Shown piece by piece: positions 1 through 12,753 of a stretch of DNA of 64,000 bases. The position numbers and the translations under genes were made by a program. Each line of letters begins with the position of its first letter. Within the stretch, counting starts at the first letter, position 1. The stretch is from Laburnicola sp. R22_1 (taxonomy: Eukaryota; Ascomycota; Dothideomycetes; Pleosporales; Didymosphaeriaceae), in assembly GCA_014281115.1 (NCBI GenBank), contig JACONQ010000011.1, positions 2,356,001-2,420,000 of the forward strand, read 5' to 3'. The notes beneath the pieces are model-generated. The model was given only the letters and a program-made list of their open reading frames with translations, ran no database searches and was not told the DNA's origin.

Positions 1-3000
1 TTCTTACTTGTGGTTTAAATATATACGTCTATAATAAGCCCAATAAGTTTATATGGATTTGTCCTATAATACTAGACAAAAGGATTAGTTATAGAGAAGA
101 CTTAGTGGAAATCGCCACATAGGGTAAATGCGACATTAAAATCTAGATATAAGGTGGACCCATAAGGACTATACTAAGAAACGTTATCTTATATCTAGGT
201 TTTATTACCTTACTAGTGTCGCTCTTAAGGCTTAGAGGAAAAGATATTTACTTTAACTTAGAGCGTGAATGCCTATACACAAAGGATAGCACTAAGAATC
301 CTATCTAGGTAATAGTTAAGCCTATAGGCGGCCACTATGTTCTAGTAAACTAATAGTCTCCCCTGGCACTACTAGAGGACAACACTAACAGACCTTTCCT
401 AGTACTTACTAACAAAAGGAGCTATAAGAAACCCGCTATAGCACTACTACCTAATCGCACGTTATTCGGTCTTCACGCACACGTCTTAATGGGCCATACT
501 AGAGCTAAGTTAATAAAGAAACTAAGTCACAACGTTGCTGGCATAGCTCCGCTCACATCTCCTCCCCCTAGTACATAAGAATGCGAATAATGCAAAGTTA
601 ATAAGGCTTTATAGATTATTTTATAGAAATCTAATAGAGAGCACTAACCTACGCGTGTATTTAAAGCTATTACTATTAATATTATCGCACTTAATGCCAA
701 ATCTCTTGCGGGCAACTAGTACATTTTCTATAGTTACTATCTTATCTCTAAGACGTATATAGTATATAGCATACCTAATTAATCTATAGATGTCCTAGAT
801 AGAGTCTTTAAACTTATAGATAGACATATTAAACGCCGCTATAACGCTAGCCTAGTGTTTATACTAATAAATAGAGAGAAAGCTTATAGGTTTTAAAATA
901 ACCTTAGTGTAGTTAAGCAATGCAAACAACAAGGCATTACTATATAGCTCCGGTCTCCTAACACTACAGAACAATTAGGCCATATAGAATAGTTAGGAAA
1001 GATGCTAATTACTATGTCTTAATTACTTAGGACTACGTCTAACCTTCTACTTTACCTATGCGAAGAGATGTACGTCTATGCGGCATATCTACTCAATTAG
1101 ACTCCTATTAAATTATTAAACTAGACCACACTATTTAAGGCTGCACACGGCAAACTGTCCTCTATTACTTATCTACGTATCTATAAATATAGAGCATACT
1201 ATCTTCGCAAGAAGATTTTCTAAACAGACAAGCTTTCTCTAAGGGCGCTTATTAGTTACTTAGTAGGTATAGACTCATATAATATCTACTATATATAGGT
1301 ACTAAAAGCTGTATTCTATAGACACAGAGGCAAGATTATTTAAATAAGAGATATTACCTTTAATAAAGAACTATTCTTTAGGTCTACTAATAAAGAGAGC
1401 CTACTTAGTATTTAGTTAGATTAAGCTATTAACGATATTAAGGTTAAAGAATTAGAAAGTAAGTAGGAAGATTCCGATAAGGAAGTATATAAAGACGCTA
1501 AGCTGTCTATTCTTCTTACTAAAACCCTACTCGTAGGCGAGAAATTAGGCCAAGCTTATAATGTACACTGTGGCAGAGATGTATACTCTTTACTAGTTTC
1601 TATAGTTAATTAGACCTCCGCGCCGCTAATGTTAGTACTAGCTACACTGCTAACGCTCTCTTAGTCCTCTGCGTCCCCTATACCTATATTAATAGGACCT
1701 TCTGCACAAAGAAAGCAATATAGAACTAATACCCATCTCTAAACTACTAACGTGTTGCCTAAACGCACACGAAATTCTGCTGCTAACACTATTTAGACTT
1801 ATTAGAACATGTTTGCGTCGGCCTTACTACTAGACAAAGTGCCCTAATTAATCGCACTATTACGGCGAGTCTATAGAGACTAGCTTCTGCCCCTGCCTTA
1901 ATTTTAGAATAATGTCCTAAAACTCCCTATATAGTTTAGAGAAGGCTTTATAGTAGCTGCAAAGAAGAAGCTAAATACTATTACTAGAAAGGAGACATAC
2001 ACTAAGATTTCGCTCTTAGAGCTCTTTCTAAATACTAAAGTCTTGCCACTTATATAGGTCTTTATATACAAATTCGATTAAGACTATCTAGCTAAGTTTA
2101 AAGTAAGAATTGTTGTAAGAGGAGACTTATAGACTATTATAGGTAACACCCATACTACTACTCTTACTATACGAATATTCCGCGCTCTTATGGTAATTGC
2201 CGCCTACTTTAATATAGATATATATTAATATAATACTGTTAATGCTTTTACTAACACTAAACTCCCCAAACCTATTTACACCTTTTAACTAGAAGGTTTC
2301 TATAATGGTGGGCACTACTAGCAACTTTATCGCGCCCTTTATAGTCTTAAGACGTTACTACTACTCTAGTACGAAGACTTTATAACTACACTTAAGAGCT
2401 TTAGTCTATTACTAGTACTTAACGCACCCTGTCTATAGAGAGACAACTGTATTATTATCTTCTTTTACGTGGACGATATTATTACCATGGCCCTTTTAGG
2501 TTATTTATCCTTTCTTAACGCCTTTAAACGTAAGCTTGTTAAACAGTATAAAATTACCGACTTGCAAGGCTAAGAGAACTCTACTTTCTATAGTATTACT
2601 ACACACAGAGACCGCGATAATAGTTATCTTTAGTTGTTATAATGTGACTATATTTAGAAAATCTATACTAAATACCCAGCACCTTAAAAGTTATTCTAGA
2701 CTAAGACACCTGCTTTACCTCTACCTTTTAAGGAGCTTGTACTATTAACAGAGTCTAAGAATAAGAACGCATCTTATTATTACTCCTAGATAGTTAGATT
2801 TATTAGCTACGTCGCTAGTGCTATATATCTAGATATCGCTAAAGCTTATTTAAAATTAGCTAAATTCCTTACTAACTCTGGCTCCAAACACTTATTAGTT
2901 GCATATTAGTGCCTCGCATATCTATATTATTTCTAAAACCTAGCACTGCACTACTCTGTAGACTACACTACTCTGCATCTTTATTAAAAAGATACTAAAG

Positions 3001-3460
3001 AGACTAACTTCTATGGCACAACTAACGCGTCTTACGCTAATTATAAGGCAACTTGTAAGTCCTTATAAGACTATATCTTCTTCCTATTTAGCGGTCTAAT
3101 TAACTAAAAAGTAACGCTCTAACGCTGCGTTGTTAAGTTAACTACTAAAGCTGAACTTATCTTACTCTCTATAGAATATACTAAGTACTACTAGTAGTTT
3201 AGAATCTTTAATACTTCCTACCTAGACTTTAAGGAACAATTCTCTATATACTATAACAATAAATAGACAATTTGTCTACTAGTTACAGAGTCCTCTTAGC
3301 TAAAGACGACCCTTTAATACGTAGATATACACTACTATTAGTTATAGAAATAGGCACTATAAGAAACTATTACTTCTGCTTATATTAAAACTAACTCTTA
3401 GCCCGTAGACGGCCTTACAAAACTTCTACCTTAATAGAAGTATTAAAAATAGTTAAAGCT
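1..3460 (+). mobile_element. Ty1/copia LTR retrotransposon, RIP-degraded polyprotein
   Basis: No long frame is open, but reading through stops gives the copia order on +. An integrase core with its downstream region lies at about 600-1,400 (blocks such as RHIKRRYNASLVFI, NTTEQLGHIE and YLLN*TPIKLLN). Reverse transcriptase follows at about 2,095-2,560 (KVRIVVRGDL, FRALMVIAAYF, and the FFYVDDI active-site block near 2,458-2,480). A copia-type RNase H tail at about 3,060-3,440 ends in a PVDGLTKLLP block. Integrase before reverse transcriptase is diagnostic of Ty1/copia rather than Ty3/gypsy. The many TAG/TAA codons and the scarcity of CpA fit RIP. The 5' end lies outside the window and I could not place the LTRs. 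Confidence 0.85.
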
Positions 3461-5785
3461 CTTATAACTTAAGCCTATTCTAAAGTAGATTATAGGTAAA
3501 TAAGTAGAGTCTTTAAGCTCTTCTATTTCTATAATCTTATAGCAGAACATTAGTGGTTTAGATAACCTATAAATCTTACCCTATCCCTGCGCCTATAGTC
3601 TCTAGAATTACTATGTTTTACTATGTTAATAAGGCCTATAGCTACGCGCTTCTCTAGTTTAATGCTCCTCTATCTCTATATATTAATAAGGCATATGGCC
3701 ACACGCTCCTCTAGTCTAATATTACCCCTAAGCACTGCTCTGTTTTAGCACTCTACTTTCCCTGTGTTTTATAGTAACAAGACCTTATACGTATTATATT
3801 ATAGCTCTAGTAAAAAGAATCTTAATGTCTAACATAGAGCACTATCTATTAAGAAGTTAATAATAGCTAATAACTATCTACACCTAGGTAAATTAGCTAC
3901 CCATTCTATATATTAGTTTTCTTAGTATATATACACCTAAGGCACAAGTCTAGATATTAGTAAGAAGTTCTGTCTTTTTGTACTGACGCAGCTATATAGA
4001 GTGGTTCCGCCTACTTACGCTAGAGTTAATTATACTAGGGTTAATTAAGACGGCTTATATTAATAACAAATATGGGCAGACCTTAGCACTAGACTAGGAC
4101 TTACCTTTTTTATTTTAAGACTAGATTCTCCTATAAGGTACGTCCTTACTTGCTAGCCTAGCTATATAGAATAGTTACGATTGTTTACGCTAGTACCTAG
4201 GCAGACTGCTTTCTTATAGTGATTTTATATTAAAATAGACTTAATTTACTATTATAGGCTATATACTAAGGGCACTTAGACGCTAACCTATACACAAATA
4301 GCTTAGGTAACCCATTAGTCTTACTCTATTTTGGCGGTTTAGGTAACTAATAAATCTCACTCTGTCTTTACACTTATAGTCTATAAAATCACTATGTTTT
4401 ATACTATTAATAAGGCATATAGCCACGCGCCCCTCTAGTCTAACACCTTTTAGCTTACTTACACTATTGTTATAGTGTTTTAGGGTAACTTTTATAGCAA
4501 GTAGCCCATATAAAAATCTACTAATGGCTTTTTTTTCTTCCTCTTACTAAGGTTGGGAGTTGTTTGTTGCCTATCGCGCTATTTTAACCTGGCATCTCTT
4601 AGATTACTACTATTAGCAATTTAAAGGGGGTGTATAAGACTACTACATAGCTATATAGTCGGTTCTTAGTCACATAACTTTGGCTAGAATAATCTTATAT
4701 CTAGCCTTACCCGTATACCTTTAGGCCCTCGGTTCTCTATAGTAATAAAACACCTCTATTTTAATAGTTAATCCATATTACTATAAATTACTATAATCGC
4801 TACTATCTTACAATTACTAAAAGTAATAGCTATTATATTAGTAGATTTATATACTACTTATAAAATATATACTAGATAGAGAGCTTATATATACTATAAA
4901 TACACTAATACTCTATCTTTATATTAAAGTTAATCTTAAAAAGACTTTTACTACTATTACTTTATTTTCTACTATTCTTCTAAGCTCTAATACTAAAATC
5001 GTAGTTAATGCTACCTAAAAGTATACTTTAATCTATTTACTTAAAGTTACTAGGCCCTATTATACACTAGAGTACTACTCTATCTATAAAAGATTATTAA
5101 TAGGTTAAAGTAAAAAAAGTATACCTTAGCCTATATAAGGCAGTCCTAGTGTACTAGTTAGGCTAGTAATAAATTAGTAACTATAGGCGCTATAATAGAT
5201 ATATAGGACTTCTACTATAGTTTTTTATATTACTACTAGTTAGAAAGATAGTAATAGAAAGTAGAATTAAGAGAAAAAAAGAGATTATTTATTAATAAGT
5301 TTCTAAAAAAGGAGAGTAATACGTAAATATATTAGATTCTTATAGTTATAGTGTTAAATAGTAAGCTAGTAAGCGTATTATATAAGTATACTATATAGTA
5401 GCGTATAAATATAGTATAATTACTAATAATAGTAATAATAAAGTAAGAGTTAGTTTTCTATACACGCTTTAAGTAAATTTAGTAGGTGTTAGAGTACTTA
5501 TAAATATTAGAAAATAAGTGTATAGTTTATAAACTATTCTTATAAACTATTATTATATTAGTAAAGACTTAGTAGACTATATTTTTAGGCGCTAGACTAG
5601 AGCGGCCTTTTTATCCCAACCTACGTAGGCTTAAATTAAAAAAATATAGTTAAAAAGAGTAATTAACACTAAATAAACAATGTGACTATAGCCTTACTAT
5701 ATTTAATAATATAAGAGTCTAATTACCCATTATATATCTAGTTATAAATAAGATAAAAGTAGTTAAATTTAAATATAAGATAACA
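3461..5785. repeat. AT-rich RIP-degraded repeat sequence without genes
   Basis: There is no supportable gene. One internal repeat is visible: a block containing TTAATAAGGC, then GCCAC-CGC and CTCTAGT-TAA, occurs near 3,628, 3,685 and 4,410. The flanking GGTTTAG(A/G)TAAC stretches at about 3,555 and 4,345 are also alike, so part of this segment is duplicated about 790 bp apart. This could be LTR or UTR remains of the preceding copia element, but no clear element boundaries are seen. Confidence 0.6.
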
Positions 5786-5787
5786 TA

Positions 5788-7625
5788 TTCTATTAGCGAG
5801 CGGGTTAGATTAGCGAGTAGGTTAGTTTTTCTTAGCAACACTATAGTACTACAAACTTTAATTCGAATTACTATTAACACTATCTAAAAACAGCCTACTA
5901 AGGGTAATATCTAAGCTAGAAGATAACTCTTTAGCCTTCTAGCAGGTTCTTACGTTGTGCCTAGTCCCCCTATAGTTACCGCAGCGGCGTTGTATTAAGG
6001 GGCCTCCCTTAGCGTTACCTTTATCCCGCGCTCTTTTAGACAATTTCGCCCTAATAGAGGGACTTCTAGCCACTAAATCTACTCCCTAGCTAAAGTTAAG
6101 TACTCTGCCATATTGGAGATACTTCCTTTTACGCGATTTTCGCTTAGTAAGTAGCTTTATCTACTTCTAAAGCTTAGCGAGTTGGCCTATTATAAGTACA
6201 CCTTAGTGAGCTAGACTTTTAGCGCCCTTTATAAGCTATGCGAGCCTTATAGTAATAGTAGTTAGTAATTTCTTAATAGATTCTATTACTTGCTTAGCCT
6301 ATAACGAGAGTTTAATAGCGTTTTTTAGTATTTTTAATTGCTAGGGCTTATTTAGTATAGGTAGTTCTAGTGGAGTATAAAGTCGCACGTTAAGGCAATC
6401 TACCACTACTAACGCGTCTAAAGAAACAAGCCTAGAGGCCTTAAAGGCTTTCCTATAATTCTCTAGTGTAAATATATTAAAAAACGCGTTATAAAAGGCT
6501 AGTAGAAAGCCCTCTTTATTAATATAAAAGACGCGTTGGCGTGCTAAGTCTCGCACGCGCTAGGAGTACTTTAGTTTTAGTGGCGCGAAATAGACTATAT
6601 TAAGTGGCTGTAGAATGTAAGATGAGTACGCTGGCATATAGAGGATTAGGATCCTCTATTCTAGGTAGTAATTCTTAAAATCTTAGGATTGGTGGCTCTT
6701 ATGGCCGTCTAGAATAAGTAACCTTTATGACCCCACTATACGCGGCCTTGTATACGCATTAAAGTGCTTTAACCACGCGACTCTAAGCTTGTTATTAGTC
6801 TAGCTAGTCTTAGAGACTAATAGCTTCTAATTGCGGGGGATACTAGTCTTCTTATACTACACTAAGATGTAAACTCGCCCTTTATAGATAATAAAGAGTG
6901 GGGCAGTATACCTAGTAGCGCAAATGCTCTAGATTACTATAACCCACTCGTAGTTACCTAGCTAGACAAAATTAGGTTAAGAACGTCTCTCTAAGCCTGT
7001 CACAACCTTTATTAAGCTAATAACTTCTATCTAGAAGCCAGTCTTATTAAAGTTATGGACGTCTTAATCCTGCACTCTATACTTGGCTTTTGTCTCCTCT
7101 ATAAGCCAAAACCACATGTTTATTACCTCTAGATCCTCCTATTGTATCTTCTATCGGTCCTTCGCTCGATTAAAGGCTATTTAAGCTTAGGTATACGCTT
7201 TATAAAGCGTTAAGTCTAGCATTTACCTATAGGGTCTCTATACTACGCAGCTAGTAGTTTATTAGCTATATTCTCTACCTTATCTAGCTAGAGTGCAAAT
7301 CCTCGCGAGTCTAGGTTAAGTATATATTAGATAAGCGTCTCCTCTTTAGTTATAGTAAGCTTCGCTATATTAGCGCGGTTATCTGCTTAGGCAGCAATTC
7401 TATTATATTAGTAGGTTACTATAGTTTTTAGGACGTTATACGCGTTAGTAGCGTATTATAGACTTAAAAATTTGTATTCTAATAGGCCTAAAGGGCAAGC
7501 TTAATTCTGCCTTCTTTATTAGATAATAACGTGTTGTGTTATTAAGACATAATAAGTTATTATAAGGTGTTATAGTCTTAGTAAAAACTAATCCGCTTAC
7601 TAATCTAACCCGCTCGCTAATAGGA
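5788..7625 (-). mobile_element. pogo/Fot1-type DNA transposon with TIRs and TA duplication
   Basis: The element is 1,838 bp. Its inverted termini, about 44 bp, begin TTCTATTAGCGAGCGGGTTA at the left and mirror TCCTATTAGCGAGCGGGTTA at the right, and TA flanks both ends (5,786-5,787 and 7,626-7,627). Read on -, broken frames give a DDE_1-type transposase: a LLILDGHKSH block, a YSSYILQPL block, and the C-terminal domain (open at 6,341-6,556, with REGF-like NKEGFLLAF). A Cys/His zinc knuckle follows near 5,950-6,000 (CGNYRGTRHNVRTC). Stops are scattered throughout, so the copy is dead, consistent with RIP. Confidence 0.88.
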
Positions 7626-7933
7626 TACGTTACTTGCGATGGCGTGCAATTACGTATTGCGCACTAACTATATACGGCTGCCAAGGCGCTAGTCCCAACT
7701 AGGTCACCTGCCTGCAGCTCGCCCGGTAACAAATTACTATATTTTTTATTATTATATTACTAGTGCCTATATAATATTATATAATATTATATATAAGTGC
7801 TAAGCCCTAGAACTAAAATATATTAAAGTTTTTTTAATATCTCTCTTAGCTTCTAAGAGAGATATATAGCAGCCTTGAACAGACATCCTAGAAAGCGTGT
7901 TAACCTGGCATCACTTTGCTCGTTACTTCAACA
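7626..7933. other. junction between AT-rich repeats and the gene block
   Basis: A short moderately GC-rich stretch (about 7,628-7,735) follows the transposon. Then comes a very AT-rich segment (7,737-7,880) with TATAATATTA repeats. Balanced composition begins at about 7,880, roughly 50 bp before the broken end of the next gene. No gene is seen. Confidence 0.6.
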
Positions 7934-8269
7934 CTAATCCATCTCAGGCATGCTGTCCAGATCATCTTCAAGAGCGCCCTCTACCTGGCCGCTCTTCTCA
8001 TTCGATTGCGGATCGTTCCAAACGGGGCTTTTCGAATCTTCCAACATTCGGAGCACAAGCTCTGGAGGCGCGATGCCAGTGAGAAGCTCATGGCAGATGT
8101 TTCGAAGCACTTCCGCTTCCAAATTCAAATGACGGAGCAAACCTGCGATCTCTCTTTTATACTTCCTACAGTGCATCACAGTAGCGACGCCCTGAAAATA
8201 GCTTTCCAGAGCATGGACGACGAGAGGCACTGCTCCGAGGACGAGGCCTACGACCTCGATGCCTGACAT
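7934..8269 (-). pseudogene. truncated DUF7580-like fungal protein, N-terminal fragment
   Basis: The ATG at 8,269 opens 111 codons. The start, MSGIEVVGLVLGAVPLVVHA, is the recognisable head of a large fungal family now called DUF7580 (often found near heterokaryon-incompatibility and NLR-type genes; full length is usually 500-600 residues). The KYKREIAGLLRHLNLE helix and the LL-GI-PPEL stretch also fit. The frame stops at 7,934, beside the AT-rich boundary, and no continuation of the family is visible beyond it. The rest therefore appears to have been lost, probably with transposon insertion or decay. It is divergent from the C2H2-type pseudogene, with about 265 bp between them. A short functional isoform cannot be excluded. 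Confidence 0.65.
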
Positions 8270-8535
8270 GGCGCTTGAAGATCAAGCTTTCACGATTAGT
8301 ATCGTCTTGAGCAAAGGACCGAGGTCATTCTATGTTTACTTACTAAACGTATCTCTCGTCCAAGACATCAACCTGTCTTCGGGATGAAAAGGAGGACGCT
8401 GTTGGTCTCTCAGATGCGGGGTATCTGTTGTACACTGGAAGTCACGCGTCACAGACAGCGTCTTCCAAGCATTCGCGGGCTTCTCGTCATCCTCGATGCT
8501 CCTCTTCATTCTCTGCGTTCTGTATTGGATCGGCC

Positions 8536-10173
8536 ATGGCTATTTCTACAACTGTTGCTAAATGCCTGCAATCCTTTTCGCACCTCGTACGGACCTGTAA
8601 CAGCGGATTTTGTATTGCTCTTTCGCCAGACCTGTTTCCGCCTGAAAACCTAAACAGCCTCAAGATTCTCACCGAGGAAGACCAAGTGCGTTTCCGGATA
8701 CGGTCTGGAAACATAGGTGCGCACAGAACAGGGCGCAGTTCTCTTGACTTCAGGCTCCGCGACGCGCCGCATCTTAGAACAAGGGTTCTAAGTCTCTTGG
8801 GCGAGCTTAAACAAGCTTTAGAAGATGGTGAGTCACTCAAACACTTCGATTCCATTCCTTCGACACAGGTAGACGGACCGAGCGAAAGTCGGGTATTCCC
8901 GACTTTCGCTGACTGAAGCAGCCGAGTCCATGCTCTCCGGCTCGACGAAGCCATGGGATGCCGATTTCTCAAGCGATGGCGCATTTTGTTCCTCCACAGC
9001 ACTAGTAGCTCCTGCAGTTCACAGTGAGATGCCAGAGACGGAGCTCGAGCAGATACAAAGGGACATTTCGGATGTTATTACTTGTCTGGTGAGGCTTTCC
9101 ATGACGATCCGACAGCCAATATCCTCCACCAAGTTCGCTATGGCTGCTAATATCAATAAGTCCGCCTTTGAATCTTTTGACATCAACCATGTGCGGGACA
9201 AATTCCGTGCGGCGAGCGATTTTCTCGCGGAACGACTTGAAAGGGCTATTACCAGCCGTCGTCGATATTTGACTTGCCGAGAAACGCACCAGGAAAAACT
9301 GGCACACGGCCTGGACGAAACCCCTAGCTTACCAGCAGTGCGTACTGAAAATCATGTTGGTGAAGCGCACTCGAACGGTCCGCCTACGACAATTGCCTCC
9401 TCATTACACGAAGAAGCGCGCAATCCTGGCGCCGTGGATTATGAAGACGACAGAGCATTTGAGAGCGGAGTGTCTAACACTTCTTATGCCACCTCGGTGA
9501 ACGGTGGCACTCAACTGTCTCTGCCGCCGCTTCCCGCCGAGGCTTCTTTGGATGTTCCATATCCTTGCACGATATGGCATACGATCATTGATATCCATAC
9601 CACGAAAGCATGGAGGTCAGTGAAGGTCATGGAGTCAGCCACTCGTGCGATTACTAACTGATCAAACAGAAGACATATGTTTAGGGACCTTCATCCATAC
9701 CCTATGTGTGCGCTTTTAAGGACTGTCGCAATCCAAATACACTATATAAGCGGCGACAAGACTAGATAGTCCACGAGCATCAGATTCACCAGCAGGAATG
9801 GCAATGTCCTCACAACTGTCCCTTTACAACCGTCTCCCACAAAGCCTTTGAAGGCCACCTGCGTAAACAGCATGCAATAACAATCACTAAAGAGCTACTC
9901 TCCACTGTTATAGATATGCCCAAAAGATCAGAAGACCTAGAGAGCAAGGTGGCTTGCCCGCTCTATACAGAAAGCATCAGCACACTCAAGTTACTCTTCC
10001 AACATCTAGGCAAACACCAGGAGCAACTAGCGCTCTTTTCCCTTCCCCTTATCGCTAGAGATAACAACAACAAAGACCAGAGCTGGTGCGACAGCGAGTC
10101 TCGTAGCAAAGCTAGAAGTATCCAGTCACCACAGTCGGAATCCGATAAAATACAGAAAGGACCATCCTATTAG
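8536..10173 (+). pseudogene. decayed fungal C2H2 zinc-finger-type protein
   Basis: The ATG at 8,536 begins MAISTTVAKCLQSFSHL. The pieces follow a fungal family with an N-terminal FRIxxGNIGAHRTGRSSLDFRLR block, a DISDVITCLVRLSMTIR helix, a RAITSRRRYLTCRETHQEKL block and C-terminal C2H2-like fingers (YVCAFKDC; EWQCPHNCPFTT with HLRKQH). Two introns fit: 8,828-8,921 and 9,616-9,669. After the second, RHMFRDLHPY leaves the frame near 9,690 and resumes two bases off as PYVCAFKDC. At 9,763-9,765 a TAG stands where a Trp codon (TGG) would fit, a G-to-A change of RIP type. Downstream the frame stays open to 10,173, ending with a LFQHLGKHQEQLALFSLPL block. Two independent lesions make a functional product unlikely. 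Confidence 0.72.
8881..8910. repeat. perfect hairpin inside a predicted intron
   Basis: AGCGAAAGTCGGG (8,881-8,893) and its exact reverse complement (8,898-8,910) are separated by TATT. It lies within the first predicted intron of the C2H2-type pseudogene. Confidence 0.8.
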
Positions 10174-11877
10174 GACAACCAGACTTATCCAGACGTCTAC
10201 CAAGATCTAATAGAAGAGCCGGCAATGTCTATAGCTCTGGCCAACATAGTCAAACGGACTCAGAAAGCATACCAACAAGGGAAAGAGTGACAAAAATAGT
10301 TTTGAAGCTCCTCGTCGAGTATGTACTTTTGAAGTACGAGGACTTCGAAAAGGGAGACGATCCCAAGTGGGATGGTTTCCAGTGGCGGCTTACACTAGAG
10401 GCATTCGAACGAGGCTATGGGAGTTTCGTATGCCGCGACTTCCATATACGTAAATTAGGATACCTACAAAAGGAACATGTAGACAGCAAAGGAGGCGTGA
10501 AAAGATGCACATGGCCTTCAAATCTCAAGGGACCCGCTCCTTGCGAGCAGAATTGGTTGACTAGGCAAATTGAGGAAGCCAAAAAAGACTTTATGCAGAA
10601 GATAACAAACAAAAGAGTGGCATGCTTGTGACCTAGGGGTACATGGCATCTACTACCATCTTCCTCAAGAGCTTGTGTAAATGTTTAGACTAGCGAACCC
10701 AGGTGCATTCCCTAAACATTAAAAGGGCTCGCTTACGTCTACAGCGTGGGGTCAGGGACGACAGGATGACAGAGCTGGGATTGAAAGGTCTAAGGGCGTT
10801 TACGCCAACTTATTATTGCCAGAAACGCCGCGGTTGCTTCCCCCTTGAGTTTGACGAATCTAAACGGCAACGAATCCTGTCGTAAGTACCCGGAAGCTCT
10901 CAGAGCATGCTTCGACAGTGTAGGTTTCGGAGCCGGTTACGCGTTCTTGGTCCACGATGACAAGGGTGGTCATACAATCGCGCCGAAGGGAGTATCAGAA
11001 TGCTATCAACGGCACAGCTGCAAAGAGAGCACATGTACCGGCAGACACGACAGCTGAGAGTAGAATGACGCCGAGCTTACTTGGCCCAGCCCAGTCCAGA
11101 AAGGTGGACTCTAAGATTGCCGGATCACTCGCGAAACGACATTGAACCTTCGGATGTCCACCCTGAAAGCGAGCACGACATCGGCAGCGCTACGCATACG
11201 GATGACCGCCTATAAGCCACCGCTGAAGACCCCAAGGAACTTTCCCCGCACGCCACCTCGTAAGCCATCACACTACTTCACCAGCGCAGAGAAACTCTGC
11301 TGAATAGCTTAGAACCCCTACCCAAGAGTAATGAACCGCTCGACATGCTTCGACACCAGGCAGATGAAGCGCAAATGAACCAAGACACACAGCGAGGAGA
11401 TAAATAAAACGGCGTACTGAGCATTCGTATTTCTCGTAGTCTTTTTCATGTCTGCACATTCTGCTTTAGACTAGTCCACAATATCAGCGAAAACAGATGC
11501 AGCGATTTCGGCCAAGACAGTGATCAAATAGATGTAACGCCCCCGTGATAGCGCAGGTTAAGACGCCAGTTGTAAGTGTGGGTACCAGACACGGACATGG
11601 GGCAACAAAGGCCACACGAGATAATCACTCTTCCATTCGGGTATTCATGCGAGCGACATCCCGCAGACAACGCGCAACATCTGCAAACCGCGCCGTGTAA
11701 ATATACCCGGGATCTAGACTAGACAGCTTAGATGCAGTACCCAGCCCCCAAAACATGTACCCAGTACCATGTACGCCGTCCGTGTGATCCTATCATAATG
11801 CGCGTCGATCCGACCGCCAAACGCCTGAAATGCATAACTGTCCCTGACGCCTCCACCCAGCCAGCGCACGGCGGCAC
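10174..11877. other. gene-poor stretch between the pseudogene and RPB11
   Basis: Composition is balanced but I recognise no gene. The longest frame is 10,287-10,631 on + (114 codons; composition resembles a real protein, e.g. WDGFQWRLTLEAFERGYGSF, but no family is recognised and the first codon may not be the true start). It could be a decayed continuation of the neighbouring pseudogene or an unrelated relic. The remaining short frames look random. Confidence 0.45.
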
Positions 11878-12753
11878 CTAGTAGTTGCCCTGCTCGCGCA
11901 TGATGCGCTCGTTCTCGCCCTCGGCGACAATCTTCTTGCCGAGCCACTCGGTTTGGAAGCTCCGATGCAGCATGTCGAGTTCCTGGATGACGTCCTTGCA
12001 GCAGCGCACGACGGCGTCCTTGGGGGTGATGCTACCGTCGGTGGTGACGCGCAGCTCGAAGGTTGCGAAGAGCGGGTGCGGCACCTTGTACGCGGAGAAG
12101 AGGATGCTGTCGTACTTGAGAAGGCGCTGCGCAATGAGGTTACCGAGCGTGTGATCTTCCTTGTTAAAGGTGAAGATGGTGGTATTGGGGACGCCTGCAG
12201 GAAGAGGTTAGTATTGAAAAGCTTGTGGACAGCTGAAGACGTACGCGTCTCTTCCTTCACCTCAATCTTCTTCTCGCCCTCGGCAAGGGTAAAGAGCTCG
12301 AACCTGTCAGAAGCGTCATAGTCAGGTTTGAACCCTATATAATGCACGGCTTTCTCGGTGTAGGTCTTCTGCTCCTCCCCGATGATGTAGGTCTCGGTCT
12401 TGCGCGGCATGTTCTCTGATCTTGGGTTTCGGTCGCTTGCGCGGGATTGGGAGTTGATTGTATGCGGTGTTGATATTGGTGCCGGTGGCGTACGTCGTGA
12501 GGCGCATAAACGCGGGCACGGAAGCGGGCTCCTGTACTCGTGACGTAGCGCGCGCGCCATGCTCCTGGTTGCCCGCACGACGAGACGCTCTGGTGGAGTG
12601 AAAGGCGAAGACCCGGGTGGGTTGTGGAAAGAGTCGGCTCTGAACCCGAACATGCGCTGAGTGAAGCGCCGAAGACCAGCTTCATCGAGGACGAACGGAA
12701 CCTGAAGCCACATTTAGATGGGCAAGATAGACGTACCTATCGGGCGCGTTCAT
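11878..12753 (-). CDS. RPB11: RNA polymerase II subunit RPB11
   Basis: This is a small core subunit of RNA polymerase II that pairs with RPB3 in the alpha-like assembly dimer; it acts in the nucleus. Three exons on -: 12,737-12,753, 12,245-12,303 and 11,878-12,194, giving 130 residues (the yeast protein is 120). The start MNAPDRFELF matches the family exactly and is created only by joining exon 1 (17 bp) to exon 2. The family blocks TIFTFNKEDHTLGNL and YKVPHPLFATFELRVTTDGS follow, then TPKDAVV and a C-terminal helix. Introns are 433 bp (unusually long here) and 50 bp. A second ATG at 12,409 inside intron 1 runs in frame into exon 2 (MPRKTETYIIGEEQ...), so an alternative product is possible, but the conserved N-terminus favours the spliced form. 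Confidence 0.95.

Noticed and set aside
8487..9002. 171-codon - frame
   Set aside because: It lies opposite the C2H2-type pseudogene exons, whose + strand reading matches a known family.
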